64,000 nt of DNA from Pseudomonas chlororaphis subsp. chlororaphis (GTDB lineage Bacteria > Pseudomonadota > Gammaproteobacteria > Pseudomonadales > Pseudomonadaceae), in NCBI RefSeq assembly GCF_003945765.1, contig NZ_CP027712.1:3348001-3412000 (forward strand), in the 5' to 3' direction. The position numbers were made by a program, and so were the translations under genes. This document shows, one piece after another, positions 51,988 to 61,402 of the stretch; the stretch's first letter is position 1; each line of letters opens with the position of its first letter. The notes under the pieces were generated by a model, which worked only from the letters and a program-made list of their open reading frames with translations, was not told the DNA's origin and did no database searches.

Positions 51988-53010
51988 TCAGGCCACGGGC
52001 GCCTCTTGCTCGCGGGCTTGCTTGGCATTCGAAATGTCGACGGTGTGGGGCAGGGAGACGCCGTTCTTGGCGGCGAGGATCTCGGCCATGACGCTCACGG
52101 CGATCTCGGCGGGGGTCTTGCTGCCGATGTAGATACCAATGGGGCCATGCAGGCGCTGGAGCGAGGCTTCGGTTTCGCCGAAGTGTTCGATCAGGCGTTC
52201 GCGGCGTAGCTGGCTGTTGCGCCGCGAACCAATGGCGCCGATGTAGAAGGCCGGGCTGTTCAGGGCCTCGAGCAGGGCCAGGTCGTCGAGCTTGGGGTCA
52301 TGGCTGACGGCGACGATGCAGGTGCGCAGGTCCGGGGCGAATTCGCGGACGATGTCGTCCGGCATGCCGACCAACTGCTCCACGCCCGCCACGCTCCAGC
52401 CGCCGATGTATTCGGGGCGGGGGTCGCAGACCGCGACCTGGAAGCCGTTGAACAGCGCCATGGTCGCCAGGTATTCGGCCAGCGCGCCGGCCCCGATCAG
52501 CAGCAGGCGGTAGCCGGGGCCCAAGGTGTTGACCATCTGCCGGCCATCGAAGATGAACTGCTCCGGGGTAGCGCTGATGGTCAGGGACACCTGGCCGCTG
52601 CCCAGGTCCAGGCTGCGGCGCACCAGCTTGCCGGTGTTGAGTTGGGCCAGCAGCCGTTCGAGGGCATCCCTCGAGGGGGTGAATTCGAGGATCAGCTCCA
52701 GCGTGCCGCCACAGGGCAGGCCGAAGCGGTGCGCTTCGTCGGCGCTGATGCCGTAGCGCACCACCTGCGGCGGCCCGTCCGGGAGGCCATTGCCGCCATA
52801 GGCGTTGGTGTAGCGGTGGATCAGGTCGTCCTCGATGCAACCTCCCGACACGCTGCCGACCACCCGACCATCGCCGCGCAGGGCCATCATCGAGCCCACG
52901 GGGCGGGGCGAGGAGCCCCAGGTGCGGGCCACGGTGGCGAGCAGTACGCGGTGGCCGGCCTGGAGCCAGTCATGGGCGGTGCTCAGGACCAGTAGATCGA
53001 TGCTTTCCAT
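51988..53010 (-). CDS. xdhC: XdhC-family molybdoenzyme maturation protein
   Basis: 340 residues. The N-terminal XdhC/CoxI domain has HRVLLATVARTWGSSPRPVGS and VGSVSGGCIEDDLI, and the C-terminal Rossmann domain has LLLIGAGALAEYLATMALFN, CIVAVSHDPKLDDLALLEAL and YIGAIGSRRNSQLRR. XdhC binds the molybdenum cofactor and promotes its sulfuration before insertion into xanthine-dehydrogenase-family enzymes. It is the last gene after the cytochrome c. Having it in the operon supports the prediction that IorB-like subunit needs a matured cofactor. Confidence 0.93.
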   Translation of the reverse strand: MESIDLLVLSTAHDWLQAGHRVLLATVARTWGSSPRPVGSMMALRGDGRVVGSVSGGCIEDDLIHRYTNAYGGNGLPDGPPQVVRYGISADEAHRFGLPCGGTLELILEFTPSRDALERLLAQLNTGKLVRRSLDLGSGQVSLTISATPEQFIFDGRQMVNTLGPGYRLLLIGAGALAEYLATMALFNGFQVAVCDPRPEYIGGWSVAGVEQLVGMPDDIVREFAPDLRTCIVAVSHDPKLDDLALLEALNSPAFYIGAIGSRRNSQLRRERLIEHFGETEASLQRLHGPIGIYIGSKTPAEIAVSVMAEILAAKNGVSLPHTVDISNAKQAREQEAPVA

Positions 53011-53091
53011 GGGGACCTCGGTTGTTCATGGGAGGGGCTGCTGGCAGATCCGCTCCTGGCCAGGGGGATCGCCAGCACCTCGCTCCTTTTT

Positions 53092-54444
53092 TCAGCGCAT
53101 GTGCAGGATGATCGGGCTGCTGCTGGCCGGGTCGGTATGCTCGCGCAGCTTGCCGACCGCTTGTGCGTCGACCGCGCCGCCCGAATTGCCCCAGGTGCCG
53201 CGCACGAAGCTCAGGACCTCGGCGATTTCCCGGTCCGACAATTGCTCGCGAAAGGCCGGCATGCGGTAGGCATCCGGCACGCCGGCGGCGACGATCCGCT
53301 GCGAGCCGTTGAGGGTGATGTTGATCGCCGACGCGTTTTCCTTGGCCAGTGCCGAAGTGGCGCCCGCCAAAGGCGGCATCCACTCGGCCTGGCCCTGGCC
53401 GTCCAGGCCGTGGCAGGAGGCGCAGCGGGTCACGTAGGTATGGGCTCCGGGGCTGTCCAGGCGGGCGGCGGCGGACACGGCCTGGTACTGCCAGGGCGCG
53501 CCGTCGCGCTGCGGATCGCCGGGCAGCGACTTGAGGTAGCGGGCGATCGCGGCCAGGTCCTCGTCGGTCATGAACTGGGTGGAGTTATTGAACGCCTCGG
53601 TCATCGAGCCGTAGACCACCGCGTGCTGGTTACGCCCGGTCTTGAGGAACTGCACGATCTGCGGCTCGCTCCAGCGGCCCAGGCCAGTGTTGGAGTCCTG
53701 GCGCAGGCTCGGCGCGTACCAGCCGTCGAGCAGGGCGCCGGCGAGGAACGGCGCGCCGGACTCGTCCAGGGCCTGCTCGTTGAACGCCAGGCCGCGCGGG
53801 GTGTGGCAGCTGCCGCAGTGGCCCGGCCCCTGGACGATGTAGGCGCCGCGGTTCCACAACGCATCCTGCGCAGGCTTGGCCGCGTAGGGCGTGCTCGGGG
53901 CGAACAGGCCGTTCCACAGCGCGATGGGCCAGCGCATGTTCAGCGGCCAGGGGATAGCGCTGGGGACGTTGGGCTGGCTGACCGGTTGCACGCCTTTCAT
54001 GAAGAACGCGTACAGCGCGCGCATGTCATCGTCGCTGAGCTTGACGTAGGACGGGTAGGGCATCGCCGGGTAGAGCCGCCGACCTCCCGGGGCGACGCCA
54101 TGGCGCACGGCGCGGTCGAAGTCGGCCAGGCTGTAGGCACCGATGCCGGTGTCCCGGTCGGGGGTGACGTTGGTGGCGTGGATGGCGCCCAGCGGCGTGG
54201 CCATTTCCAGGCCGCCGGCGAAGGGCGCCTTGCCCGGCAGGCTGTGGCAGGCCACACAATCGCTGACCCGGGCGACGTACTCGCCGCGGCTCACCAAGGC
54301 GGGGTCGAAGTGGGTCGCCGCGGCCTGTTCCTGCTCGAAGGGCGAGGCGGGCTCGCGGGTGACATACCAGGCCAGCAGGCCTGCCGCGACCAGGCACGGC
54401 AAGGCCAGCCAGCCTGCGGTTCTTGCGAATCGGCGGTTATTCAT
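53092..54444 (-). CDS. Tri-haem cytochrome c, alcohol-dehydrogenase-subunit type
   Basis: 450 residues: a signal/membrane anchor (LALPCLVAAGLLAWYVTREP) and three haem c sites, CVACHS (about 60), CGSCHT (about 210) and CASCHG (about 345). A Met axial ligand is likely in MPYPSYVKL and YRMPAFREQL regions. It passes electrons from the periplasmic molybdenum enzyme to the respiratory chain. The same pattern is seen with nicotinate and aldehyde hydroxylases. Gene order: iorA, iorB, cytochrome, xdhC. Confidence 0.93.
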   Translation of the reverse strand: MNNRRFARTAGWLALPCLVAAGLLAWYVTREPASPFEQEQAAATHFDPALVSRGEYVARVSDCVACHSLPGKAPFAGGLEMATPLGAIHATNVTPDRDTGIGAYSLADFDRAVRHGVAPGGRRLYPAMPYPSYVKLSDDDMRALYAFFMKGVQPVSQPNVPSAIPWPLNMRWPIALWNGLFAPSTPYAAKPAQDALWNRGAYIVQGPGHCGSCHTPRGLAFNEQALDESGAPFLAGALLDGWYAPSLRQDSNTGLGRWSEPQIVQFLKTGRNQHAVVYGSMTEAFNNSTQFMTDEDLAAIARYLKSLPGDPQRDGAPWQYQAVSAAARLDSPGAHTYVTRCASCHGLDGQGQAEWMPPLAGATSALAKENASAINITLNGSQRIVAAGVPDAYRMPAFREQLSDREIAEVLSFVRGTWGNSGGAVDAQAVGKLREHTDPASSSPIILHMR

Positions 54445-54460
54445 GGGCAGTCCTTGTCGG

Positions 54461-56710
54461 TCAGCTGAAGGTGTATCGGCTCAATGGCAGGCTACGGATG
54501 CGCTGGCCGGTCAGCCGCGCCACCGCGTTGGCCACCGCCGGCGCCACCGCGGGCAGCGGTGGCTCGCCGATGCCACCCATTTTTTCGCCACTCTCGACAA
54601 TCCGTACATGCACCCGCGCCATGCGTGAAGGCGGCAGGATCGGGTACAGGTCGTAGTTGCGCGCCCGGGGCTTGCCGTCCACGTACACCGCTTCTTCCAC
54701 CAACGTCTGGGACAACCCCAGGGCCACGGCACCATTGACCTGGGCCTCGACGATCGCCGGGTTGACGATGCTGCCCGGGTCGATGGCCTGCCAGATGTCG
54801 TGGACCTTGACCTGGCCATTTTCGATCGACACTTCGGCGATCGCCGCCGTGTGCGAGCCGAACGGCGAGGCCATGGCTACGCCGCGGGCGCGGCGAGTGC
54901 CGTCCTCAGCAGTGAACGGGCCGCGCTTCCAGCCGCCGGACAGTTCGCCCACCGCCTGCAGCAAGGTGGTCAGGCGCGGGTTGTCGCGCAGCAGGTGCTG
55001 GCGTAGCTCGTACGGGTCGCGGCCGCCTTTGTCCGCCAGTTCGTCGAGGAAGGCTTCGTAGAAGAAGTCGTTGAGCGAATTGCCCACCGAACGCCAGTAG
55101 CCGAGCATGGCTGGTCCCTTGACGTAGATCTGCGCGATGCGCTTGTTGGCAATGGCGTAGGACTTGCCCGACAAACCTTCGAGGGCGGTGGGGTCGAGTT
55201 TCTCGCCCTGTTTGCCGGCGATGGCCTCGGTGGGGCCTTCGGTGGCGCTCACCGCTTCGATCGCCACCGGCAGCCCTTGGGCATCCAACGCGGCCTGGAA
55301 CTTGACCACGGCGACCGGACGCAGCACGTCACGCAGGAACTCTTCCTCGCGGCTCCAGATCAGCTTGACCGGGCGGCCCACGGCCTTGGCCAGGGCGATG
55401 GCCTGCGGGTAGGGACTGGCCGAGTCATAGAGGAAATGCCGGCCGAAAAAGCCGCCCAGCAGCGGCGAGTGCAGGGTGATTTGCGCAGGGGCAAGACCGG
55501 TGCGCCTGGCGATGTCGTCACGGAACATGTCCGGCGCCTGGTTGGGCAGCCAGACCTCCAGCGAGCCATCGGGGTTGTAGCGCGCCAGGGCCGAAGGCGG
55601 TTCCAGCTGGGCGTGGTTGAGGTACTGGTTGTGGTAGGTGGCCTCGACCCGGGTCTTGGCACTGGCCAGGGCGGCGGCCACGTCGCCTTCGTTTTCGTCG
55701 TCGCGGGCCGGGCCTTGCTGGGCGGCGAGAAAATCGCGGAACGCATCGCTGGAAAAATCAGCGGGCATTGGCCGCACTTTCGAATCGGCGGACGCTTCCT
55801 GCCAGTCGACCTGGATGGCTTCCACCGCGCGCTTGGCGTGCCACCAGCGTTCGGCGACCACCGCCACCGCGCCGGGCAGCGGGTGAACGGAGTGCACACC
55901 TTTCATGGCCTTGACCTGGGCCTCGTTGCGCAGGCTGCCCACGGTCATGCCCAGGCGCGGCGCATGCTGCACGGCGGCGTGGAGCATGCCGTCGACCTTC
56001 AGGTCGATGCTGTACAGCGCCTTGCCGGTGGATTTCTCGTAGGCATCGACGCGCCGTACCGGCTTGCCGATCCAGCGGAACTGGCTCGGGTCGCGCAGGG
56101 TGATGCTGGCCGGGTCGGGCACCGGCATGTCCAGGGCGCGACCGGCCAATTCACCGTAGCCCAGCGAACGACCGGAAGCGGCATGCAGCACCCGGCCAGG
56201 CTCGGTGGACAGCTCGGCCAGCGGTACGCCCAGTTGCTCGGCACCGGCCTGCAGCAGCATGGCCCGCGCCAGGGCGCCCAGGCGGCGCATGGTCGGGTAG
56301 CTCATGCGCACCGACATGCTGCCGCCGGTGATGCGCATGCCGTTTTCCATGACCACGTAGGCTTCGCCGGGCGGCGCGGCCTCGACCACGAAGGTGGCGG
56401 GGTCGGCGTCCAGCTCTTCACCGACGATCTGCGCCATGGCGGTGTGGGTGCCTTGTCCGCCTTCCATGAAGGGGCTGAGCAGGCGCACGCTGCCATCCGG
56501 GCGAATCTCCAGAAACGCCGGCACCTGGGTCCCGCGTTCCGCGGTGTTCGCCGTGGCGGCCAGGACCCTGGCCGAACCCAGTGGCAGGCCGAAACCGAGC
56601 ACCAGCGCGCCCACGGCGGCACCGGTCAGAAAGCGCCGGCGGGACAGGTTGACCGGTTCGTCCAGCGGCAGATCCAGGAGGTCTTCAGCGAAATCGATGG
56701 GTTTGTTCAT
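54461..56710 (-). CDS. Molybdopterin-binding hydroxylase subunit (IorB-like)
   Basis: 749 residues. A twin-arginine motif near the start (SRRRFLTGAAVGALVLGFG) predicts Tat export. Two xanthine-dehydrogenase-type domains follow, with SLNDFFYEAFLDELADKGGR and GGIGEPPLPAVAPAVANAV as the catalytic-Glu (GxGEP) region, and MEGGQGTHTAMAQIVGEELD as a cofactor stretch. Members are isoquinoline or aldehyde oxidoreductases in the periplasm. Start overlaps the small-subunit stop (ATGA). The substrate is likely an aldehyde or N-heterocycle and cannot be told. Confidence 0.93.
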   Translation of the reverse strand: MNKPIDFAEDLLDLPLDEPVNLSRRRFLTGAAVGALVLGFGLPLGSARVLAATANTAERGTQVPAFLEIRPDGSVRLLSPFMEGGQGTHTAMAQIVGEELDADPATFVVEAAPPGEAYVVMENGMRITGGSMSVRMSYPTMRRLGALARAMLLQAGAEQLGVPLAELSTEPGRVLHAASGRSLGYGELAGRALDMPVPDPASITLRDPSQFRWIGKPVRRVDAYEKSTGKALYSIDLKVDGMLHAAVQHAPRLGMTVGSLRNEAQVKAMKGVHSVHPLPGAVAVVAERWWHAKRAVEAIQVDWQEASADSKVRPMPADFSSDAFRDFLAAQQGPARDDENEGDVAAALASAKTRVEATYHNQYLNHAQLEPPSALARYNPDGSLEVWLPNQAPDMFRDDIARRTGLAPAQITLHSPLLGGFFGRHFLYDSASPYPQAIALAKAVGRPVKLIWSREEEFLRDVLRPVAVVKFQAALDAQGLPVAIEAVSATEGPTEAIAGKQGEKLDPTALEGLSGKSYAIANKRIAQIYVKGPAMLGYWRSVGNSLNDFFYEAFLDELADKGGRDPYELRQHLLRDNPRLTTLLQAVGELSGGWKRGPFTAEDGTRRARGVAMASPFGSHTAAIAEVSIENGQVKVHDIWQAIDPGSIVNPAIVEAQVNGAVALGLSQTLVEEAVYVDGKPRARNYDLYPILPPSRMARVHVRIVESGEKMGGIGEPPLPAVAPAVANAVARLTGQRIRSLPLSRYTFS

Positions 56711-57174
56711 CAGGCGCTTTCCTTCTTGGCAGGCTGGGCCAGGTCATGCACGGCGGCATGGATGGCGTTGTAGGTGCCGCAGCGGCACAGGTTGACCATG
56801 GCCGCCTCGATCTGCGCATCGCTGGGCGCGGGGCTGTGCTTGAGCAGCGCGGTGGCCGCCATGACCTGCCCGGACTGGCAGTAGCCGCACTGGGCCACCT
56901 GGTGCTCGACCCAGGCGGCGACCACGCGCTTGCCGACTGCGTCCGCCTCGATCGCCTCGATGGTGGTGACCTCGCGGCCGACCACACCCGCCACCGGGGT
57001 GACGCAGGCGCGCACCACATTGCCGTCCACCAGCACCGAACAAGCGCCGCACTGGGCCAGGCCGCAGCCGTACTTGGTGCCGGTCAGGCCCAGGTCATCG
57101 CGGATCACCCACAGCAACGGCGTGTCGGCGTCGGCATCGACCTGATAGGTCTTCTGGTTGATTCGTAGTTCCAT
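56710..57174 (-). CDS. (2Fe-2S) small subunit of molybdenum hydroxylase (IorA-like)
   Basis: 154 residues. The plant-type 2Fe-2S cluster is GCGLAQCGACSVLVDG (CxxxxCxxC), and the C-terminal cluster is CGYCQSGQVM then CRCGTYNAIHAAV. PLLWVIRDDLGLTGTKYG is the typical opening. It transfers electrons from the molybdenum centre to the cytochrome. Starts at ATG 57174; the stop overlaps the large-subunit start. Confidence 0.95.
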   Translation of the reverse strand: MELRINQKTYQVDADADTPLLWVIRDDLGLTGTKYGCGLAQCGACSVLVDGNVVRACVTPVAGVVGREVTTIEAIEADAVGKRVVAAWVEHQVAQCGYCQSGQVMAATALLKHSPAPSDAQIEAAMVNLCRCGTYNAIHAAVHDLAQPAKKESA

Positions 57175-57246
57175 GGCTCACCTGCTGATCATCGGTTGGT
57201 GTGTCTTTGTTTTTTCTTCAGGAGGCGCCACGAGGCGCGTCCTTGC

Positions 57247-57411
57247 TCAAGAAACGCGGGTAAAGGGGCGGATACGCCAATCCGCTGCCCCGTGCGCCGG
57301 GCTGGCCGCGAGCACGTCGGAGTGGGCCGGAAGGTCCAGCGAGAGAAAATGCGAGGAGGTGTCGAGAGTGTGTGCCAGGGGCGATGCCTGGCCGGCGCGG
57401 GCTTGGGTCAT
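57247..57411 (-). CDS. Candidate 54-codon small protein upstream of the molybdenum hydroxylase
   Basis: An ATG at 57411 with AGGAGCC eight bases upstream opens a 54-codon frame that stops 72 bp before iorA. Its codons are Pseudomonas-like (GCC, CTG, GAC, CGC). The protein begins TQARAGQASPLAHTL, contains SHFLSLDLPAHSDV and ends FTRVS. It has no recognisable domain. It could be a leader peptide, a small accessory protein or noise. Confidence 0.4.
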   Translation of the reverse strand: MTQARAGQASPLAHTLDTSSHFLSLDLPAHSDVLAASPAHGAADWRIRPFTRVS

Positions 57412-57676
57412 GGCGGCTGGCTCCTAGTGATCGGACTCTAGCCCAGGAGCCAAGGGTTTCCTATCCGATACCCGGCAAGCTCAGAGGATCAGGCAAGTAT
57501 TCCAGAGGAATGCGCAATAACGAGGGCTGGTAGGCGTCGAGCAACGGCAACGAGACCTGACAGCAAGGCGGGGTTTATGGGTTGGCTACGGCTTGGGGGA
57601 GGGCTTGGAAGGAGAGCGTCGCGATGAACCATCGGGCCGCGCAACCTGCGCGCGACCCGACGGATTTGATCCTTGC
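57412..57676. other. Region upstream of the molybdenum operon
   Basis: 265 bp with no supported gene. Between the candidate leader ORF and the cystatin-like gene (which ends at 57677) I see no tRNA, no ANR-like box and no strong stem-loop. Confidence 0.45.
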
Positions 57677-57946
57677 TTAGATCCGGTGGATCTGGGTGAT
57701 GTGCGGCTTGCCTTTAATAGGCGCGTAGATTTCCACTACGGCCTGCCAGCTGTCCGACGAGCCAGGCACCGTTGCTTTCGACAGATAGCGATAGTTCGTG
57801 CCGTTGACGACTTGGGTCGAAACTTTTTCAGGGGTGTAGTGCACACCCACGAACCCGGCCAGGGCCTCTTTGAATACTTCCCGATCCTTTGGAGTCAGTT
57901 CGTGGTAAGGAGTCCATCCGCCAACAAAGTTCTCTTGAGCCGACAT
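57677..57946 (-). CDS. Cystatin-like protein
   Basis: 89 residues. It contains the cystatin inhibitory loop signature QxVxG (STQVVNGTNYRYL) followed by WQAVVEIYAPIKGKPHITQI, an edge strand as in cystatins, and an N-terminal GGWTPYHELT stretch with the conserved Gly pair. There is no signal peptide, so it would be cytoplasmic unless exported by another route. Bacterial cystatin-like genes are rare and could inhibit papain-type cysteine proteases. The ATG at 57946 has GGAG upstream; an in-frame ATG at 57961 is less well placed. Confidence 0.7.
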   Translation of the reverse strand: MSAQENFVGGWTPYHELTPKDREVFKEALAGFVGVHYTPEKVSTQVVNGTNYRYLSKATVPGSSDSWQAVVEIYAPIKGKPHITQIHRI

Positions 57947-57961
57947 ACGATATATCTCCAT

Positions 57962-58502
57962 ATATAAGTTCCTACTCGTCTGGCTTTTCGGAGTCCGCCC
58001 CGTCTATTGAATGGTTTCCGGAATCCATTGTGCCGAGTGGGTTTCCCAAACGCCTGCTCATCGTGAAACAGGGTATCGGGGAGAACACCGGCACGTACTG
58101 CACAAGTCGCGCACTGCAGGCCATCAAGTGGCGGGCGCGAACCGCTGGTCATGGAGGATGAGGTGGTCGCCGGCTTCAGATCCTTGTGCCTGATGGAAAC
58201 AGCCTTCGATGAATGATGACTGCCAGACCTCCGTGTCTTGTCTGCAGCAGCTGTGCTTATAGGGCATGCCGCTGGATGGCCTTAAGCTATCAGGCGGCAG
58301 TGAAAAGTATGTCCGCATTTGGCTGTGTGAGATGTAAGGCGTTGGCTATTGGCTACGAGCGGCCAGAGCCCTTGAACCTGCTATCAATATTGAGGTTTAT
58401 CGAAGGGCACAGCGCCGTCATCGAAATATCGGTTCACCGAACGCGAATGTTTGGCTGAGAAGAAAGCCGAATGAAGACGCTTTAAGGGGTTAGCCTGTAG
58501 CC
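57962..58502. other. 541-bp region without recognisable gene
   Basis: Open frames in this stretch (for example 57895-58152 on the minus strand and 58213-58458 on the plus strand) have no good ribosome site, no familiar motif and uneven codon use. I consider it noncoding or decayed. Confidence 0.4.
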
Positions 58503-59306
58503 TTGAACGATTGCAACCTGCGAGTTTCTGTTTTGGCTAGAAGTGTAGATAGGCGCGACTATGAAAATGTAGACCGCCCCATCGTGGTCATGGCGAAGGA
58601 CTATCCGGCCGCATATGCCGTGGCGCCGCATGCCCATTCCTGCGGGCAGCTCATCTACGCGGTTTCCGGCGTCATGGAGATCCGGACGGGCACGGGCCTG
58701 TGGCTGGTGCCGCCGCAACGCGCCTTGTGGATGCCCGCGGGAATCTCCCATGCCATGCAGACCCGAGGCAGCCCGGTGGCATTGCGCACAGCCTATGTTC
58801 GCCAGGATCGCTATCCCACTGATGCCCCCCTGCACCCCGGCGCGGTACGGGTTTCGAACCTGCTGCGCGAACTCATCCTGCGTGCGGCGACGATTGCCCT
58901 TGATTATCCAGAGGACAGCCGGGATGGCCGCATCCTGAGCCTGATCCTCGAAGAGATTGCCTGGTCGCCGGAACAAGGGCTGCATTTGCCCACGGGCCGC
59001 GACAAGCGCTTGGTGGCCACCTGCGAAGCGATCCTGGCCAACCCACAGGATAATCGCACGCTGAACGACTGGGCTGGCCAGCATGGCGCGACAGCGCGCA
59101 CGCTGTCGCGGCTGTTCACAGCCGAACTCGGGGTGCCGTTTCAAGTGTGGCGACAGCAGGCCCGGGTGATGGCGGCGCTGCCGCGCTTGGCCGCGGGCGA
59201 ACCCGTGACGACTGTGGCGCTGGAAATGGGCTATGACACGCCGGGCGCGTTCTCGGCCATGTTCAAGCGGCTGCTTGGAGCATCGCCCAGCCGCTACTTT
59301 GCGTAG
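58503..59306 (+). CDS. AraC-family transcriptional regulator
   Basis: 267 residues. An N-terminal cupin-like ligand domain (APHAHSCGQLIYAVSGVMEI and PPQRALWMPAGISHAM) and a C-terminal AraC double helix-turn-helix (TLNDWAGQHGATARTLSRLF and VTTVALEMGYDTPGAFSAMF). The start is a TTG at 58503, supported by AAGGGG upstream, though an ATG at 58590 would remove 29 residues. The gene is followed after 132 bp by an EamA transporter gene that it may control, since this pairing of AraC and DMT exporter is common. Confidence 0.88.
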   Translation: MNDCNLRVSVLARSVDRRDYENVDRPIVVMAKDYPAAYAVAPHAHSCGQLIYAVSGVMEIRTGTGLWLVPPQRALWMPAGISHAMQTRGSPVALRTAYVRQDRYPTDAPLHPGAVRVSNLLRELILRAATIALDYPEDSRDGRILSLILEEIAWSPEQGLHLPTGRDKRLVATCEAILANPQDNRTLNDWAGQHGATARTLSRLFTAELGVPFQVWRQQARVMAALPRLAAGEPVTTVALEMGYDTPGAFSAMFKRLLGASPSRYFA

Positions 59307-59438
59307 TTGACCGGGCGTGCGCTTGTCCTGTTTGACGTAGAGGTTGTCTTTCTGCGCGAAGCGTGACGAGAGGCGGGGCAACACACTATCAAGTGATTCG
59401 GCGACCTACTGTCCGCCGCCACGATTGATAGGGCCTCC

Positions 59439-60377
59439 ATGGACTCGCATGTCGCACAACGGCGCTTTCTCCTGCTGATCCTCAGCTCCACCTTTCTGCA
59501 AGGCTCGTCCTTCGTCGCCAGCAAGATTGTCCTGAGTGAATTGCCGCCGCTGTGGCTGGCTGCACTGCGGTTTTTCGTGGCGGCTCTCTCGCTGCTGCCC
59601 TGGTTGTGGCTGCGCCACCGTGCCCGGGTCGCTGCCGGCACTGCGGTTCCGGTCAAGGCCATGCCCTGGCTGCGACTGACCATCATCGGCCTGTTGCAGA
59701 CGACCGGTGTCATGGCGTTCCTGACCATGGGTCTGACGCAGACCAGCGCATCCAAGGCGGCAATCCTGATGGCCAGCAATCCGCTGGTGGTGGCGCTGCT
59801 AGCCGGCATCCTGCTCAAGGAGCGGGTACGCCCCCTGGCCTGGCTGGGCCTGCTGCTGGCCTTCGCCGGGGTGGTGGTCTGCATCGGTGTGCAGTCGGTG
59901 ATGACCGGCGCAGTCGGCCCCGCGGAAGCGCTGGTCATGGCGGGCTCGACCTGCTGGGCTCTCGCCACGCTGGCCAGCAAGCGCTTTCGCTTGGCCGTCG
60001 ATACCTGGACGCTGGCGTTCTGGCAAATGCTCATTGGGGCGGTCGCGCTCGCGTTGCTGGCCGCCTGGCGTGGCGAGTCGTTCAGCCTGCCGGCCCAAAC
60101 GATGGTTGCGTTCCTGTGGCTGGCCATTCCCGCTTCGACGGGGGCCATGGGATTGTGGTTCGCGGCCCTGCATACGGGCGGCGCCGTGCGCACCAGCGGC
60201 TTCCTGTTTCTGTGCCCTTTCTTTGCCGCGCTGATCACCTTCGCCATCAGCGGCGACATGCTTTCCACCCACGAAATGCTGGGTGGCGTGATGATCGCCG
60301 TAGGCATTGTCTTGCTGTCCCGGACACCGGCCGCGCGGCCGGCCAGCCATTCCTCGCCCCGGGAAACCTCTTCATGA
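59439..60377 (+). CDS. EamA-family drug/metabolite transporter
   Basis: 312 residues with ten predicted membrane helices in two EamA repeats. The first starts LLILSSTFLQGSSFVASKIV and contains PLWLAALRFFVAALSLLPW; the second contains LVMAGSTCWALATLASKRFR and ASTGAMGLWFAALHTGGAVR. It is likely an exporter of metabolites or amino acids. Possibly regulated by the AraC gene upstream. Confidence 0.9.
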   Translation: MDSHVAQRRFLLLILSSTFLQGSSFVASKIVLSELPPLWLAALRFFVAALSLLPWLWLRHRARVAAGTAVPVKAMPWLRLTIIGLLQTTGVMAFLTMGLTQTSASKAAILMASNPLVVALLAGILLKERVRPLAWLGLLLAFAGVVVCIGVQSVMTGAVGPAEALVMAGSTCWALATLASKRFRLAVDTWTLAFWQMLIGAVALALLAAWRGESFSLPAQTMVAFLWLAIPASTGAMGLWFAALHTGGAVRTSGFLFLCPFFAALITFAISGDMLSTHEMLGGVMIAVGIVLLSRTPAARPASHSSPRETSS

Positions 60378-60448
60378 CCCCCACAAATCCGCGCTGCTGG
60401 TGAAGGGGAGGAGGGCATGGCTGCTTTTAGCCAACCTGTGGGGCAACT

Positions 60449-61375
60449 TTAGCCTCGCGCATCAAAGCGTTTCGCCCATTGCTGCTCGCGGGCATGACTC
60501 ACCAGCAGGTCTACGAAGACCCGCGTCTTGGCCGGCAGCAGTTTCTGCCCCGCGAAGTACAGCGAGATGGGCCCCGCGTCGACATACCAGCCCGGCAGTA
60601 CCCGTTCAAGGGCGCCACTTTGCAGATGCTCAAGCACATCGGGAATCGCCAGTAGCGCGACGCCCAGTCCCATGAGCGCGCTCTGGCAAAGTGCTTGTGG
60701 GTCGTTGACCAGCAACCGTGGGCGCAACTCCAGTGCCGCACGCTGTTCCTTGGGGCCTTGCAGTGTCCAGCCGCGGACCTTGCCGCTTTGTAGCGAGCGC
60801 ATGGCCAGATGTTCAAGGTTATTCAACTGCTCGGGACGACGTACAGGAGGGTGCCTGGACAGACAGTCCGGCGATGCCACGAGCACCAAATGCGCCGGTG
60901 ACAGATCCCGGGCGATCACCCCGGGCGAAAGCTCGATGCCGCCGCCGATGGCGACGTCAAATCCATCGGCGATCAGCTCCACCTGGCGATTGTCGAAGTG
61001 CCACTCGGGAACCACCGCCGGATATCGCTTCATGAACTGCGGCATCAACGGCAGCAGGTAGTCGCGGCCAAAAGCGGGCGCCGCGGAAATACGCAGCACT
61101 CCAGCCGGTTCTCCGGCATTGCTGGTTACGTCGGCAATCGCCGCCTGGACAGTCTCCAGCCCACCCTCGACGTTAGCCAGAAAACGCTCCCCAGCCTCGG
61201 TCAAGGCCAGTCGGCGAGTGCTGCGTTGAAACAGGCGTACCCCCAGGTTGGCTTCCAGTTGGGCGACATTCCTGCTCACCGCGGCCGGCGTGATACCCAG
61301 GCGCCGCGCGGCGGCAGAGAAACTGCCTGCCTCCGCGCTGCGAACGAAAGATTGCAGATTGGCCAGGGTTTCCAT
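60449..61375 (-). CDS. LysR-family transcriptional regulator
   Basis: 308 residues. The N-terminal winged HTH is LQSFVRSAEAGSFSAAARRL, LGITPAAVSRNVAQLEANLG, RLFQRSTRRLALTEAG. The effector domain follows (VLRISAAPAFGRDYLLPLMP, LIADGFDVAIGGGI). The ATG at 61375 was chosen over an upstream 14-codon extension. Divergent from an SDR gene with a symmetric AGTGA-N6-TCACT element between them, which suggests it controls that SDR and the following reductase. Confidence 0.93.
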   Translation of the reverse strand: METLANLQSFVRSAEAGSFSAAARRLGITPAAVSRNVAQLEANLGVRLFQRSTRRLALTEAGERFLANVEGGLETVQAAIADVTSNAGEPAGVLRISAAPAFGRDYLLPLMPQFMKRYPAVVPEWHFDNRQVELIADGFDVAIGGGIELSPGVIARDLSPAHLVLVASPDCLSRHPPVRRPEQLNNLEHLAMRSLQSGKVRGWTLQGPKEQRAALELRPRLLVNDPQALCQSALMGLGVALLAIPDVLEHLQSGALERVLPGWYVDAGPISLYFAGQKLLPAKTRVFVDLLVSHAREQQWAKRFDARG

Positions 61376-61402
61376 GATCGATACCTTCAAGCAAACGTTG
61401 AA

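Noticed and set aside
53101..54468. 455-residue plus-strand open frame
   Set aside because: Antisense to the tri-haem cytochrome; the minus-strand gene has three CxxCH motifs.
55277..56773. 498-residue plus-strand open frame
   Set aside because: Antisense to the molybdopterin subunit, which has clear domains.
57895..58152. Small open frames in the 58-kb gap
   Set aside because: Unsupported by ribosome sites or known motifs; treated as noncoding.
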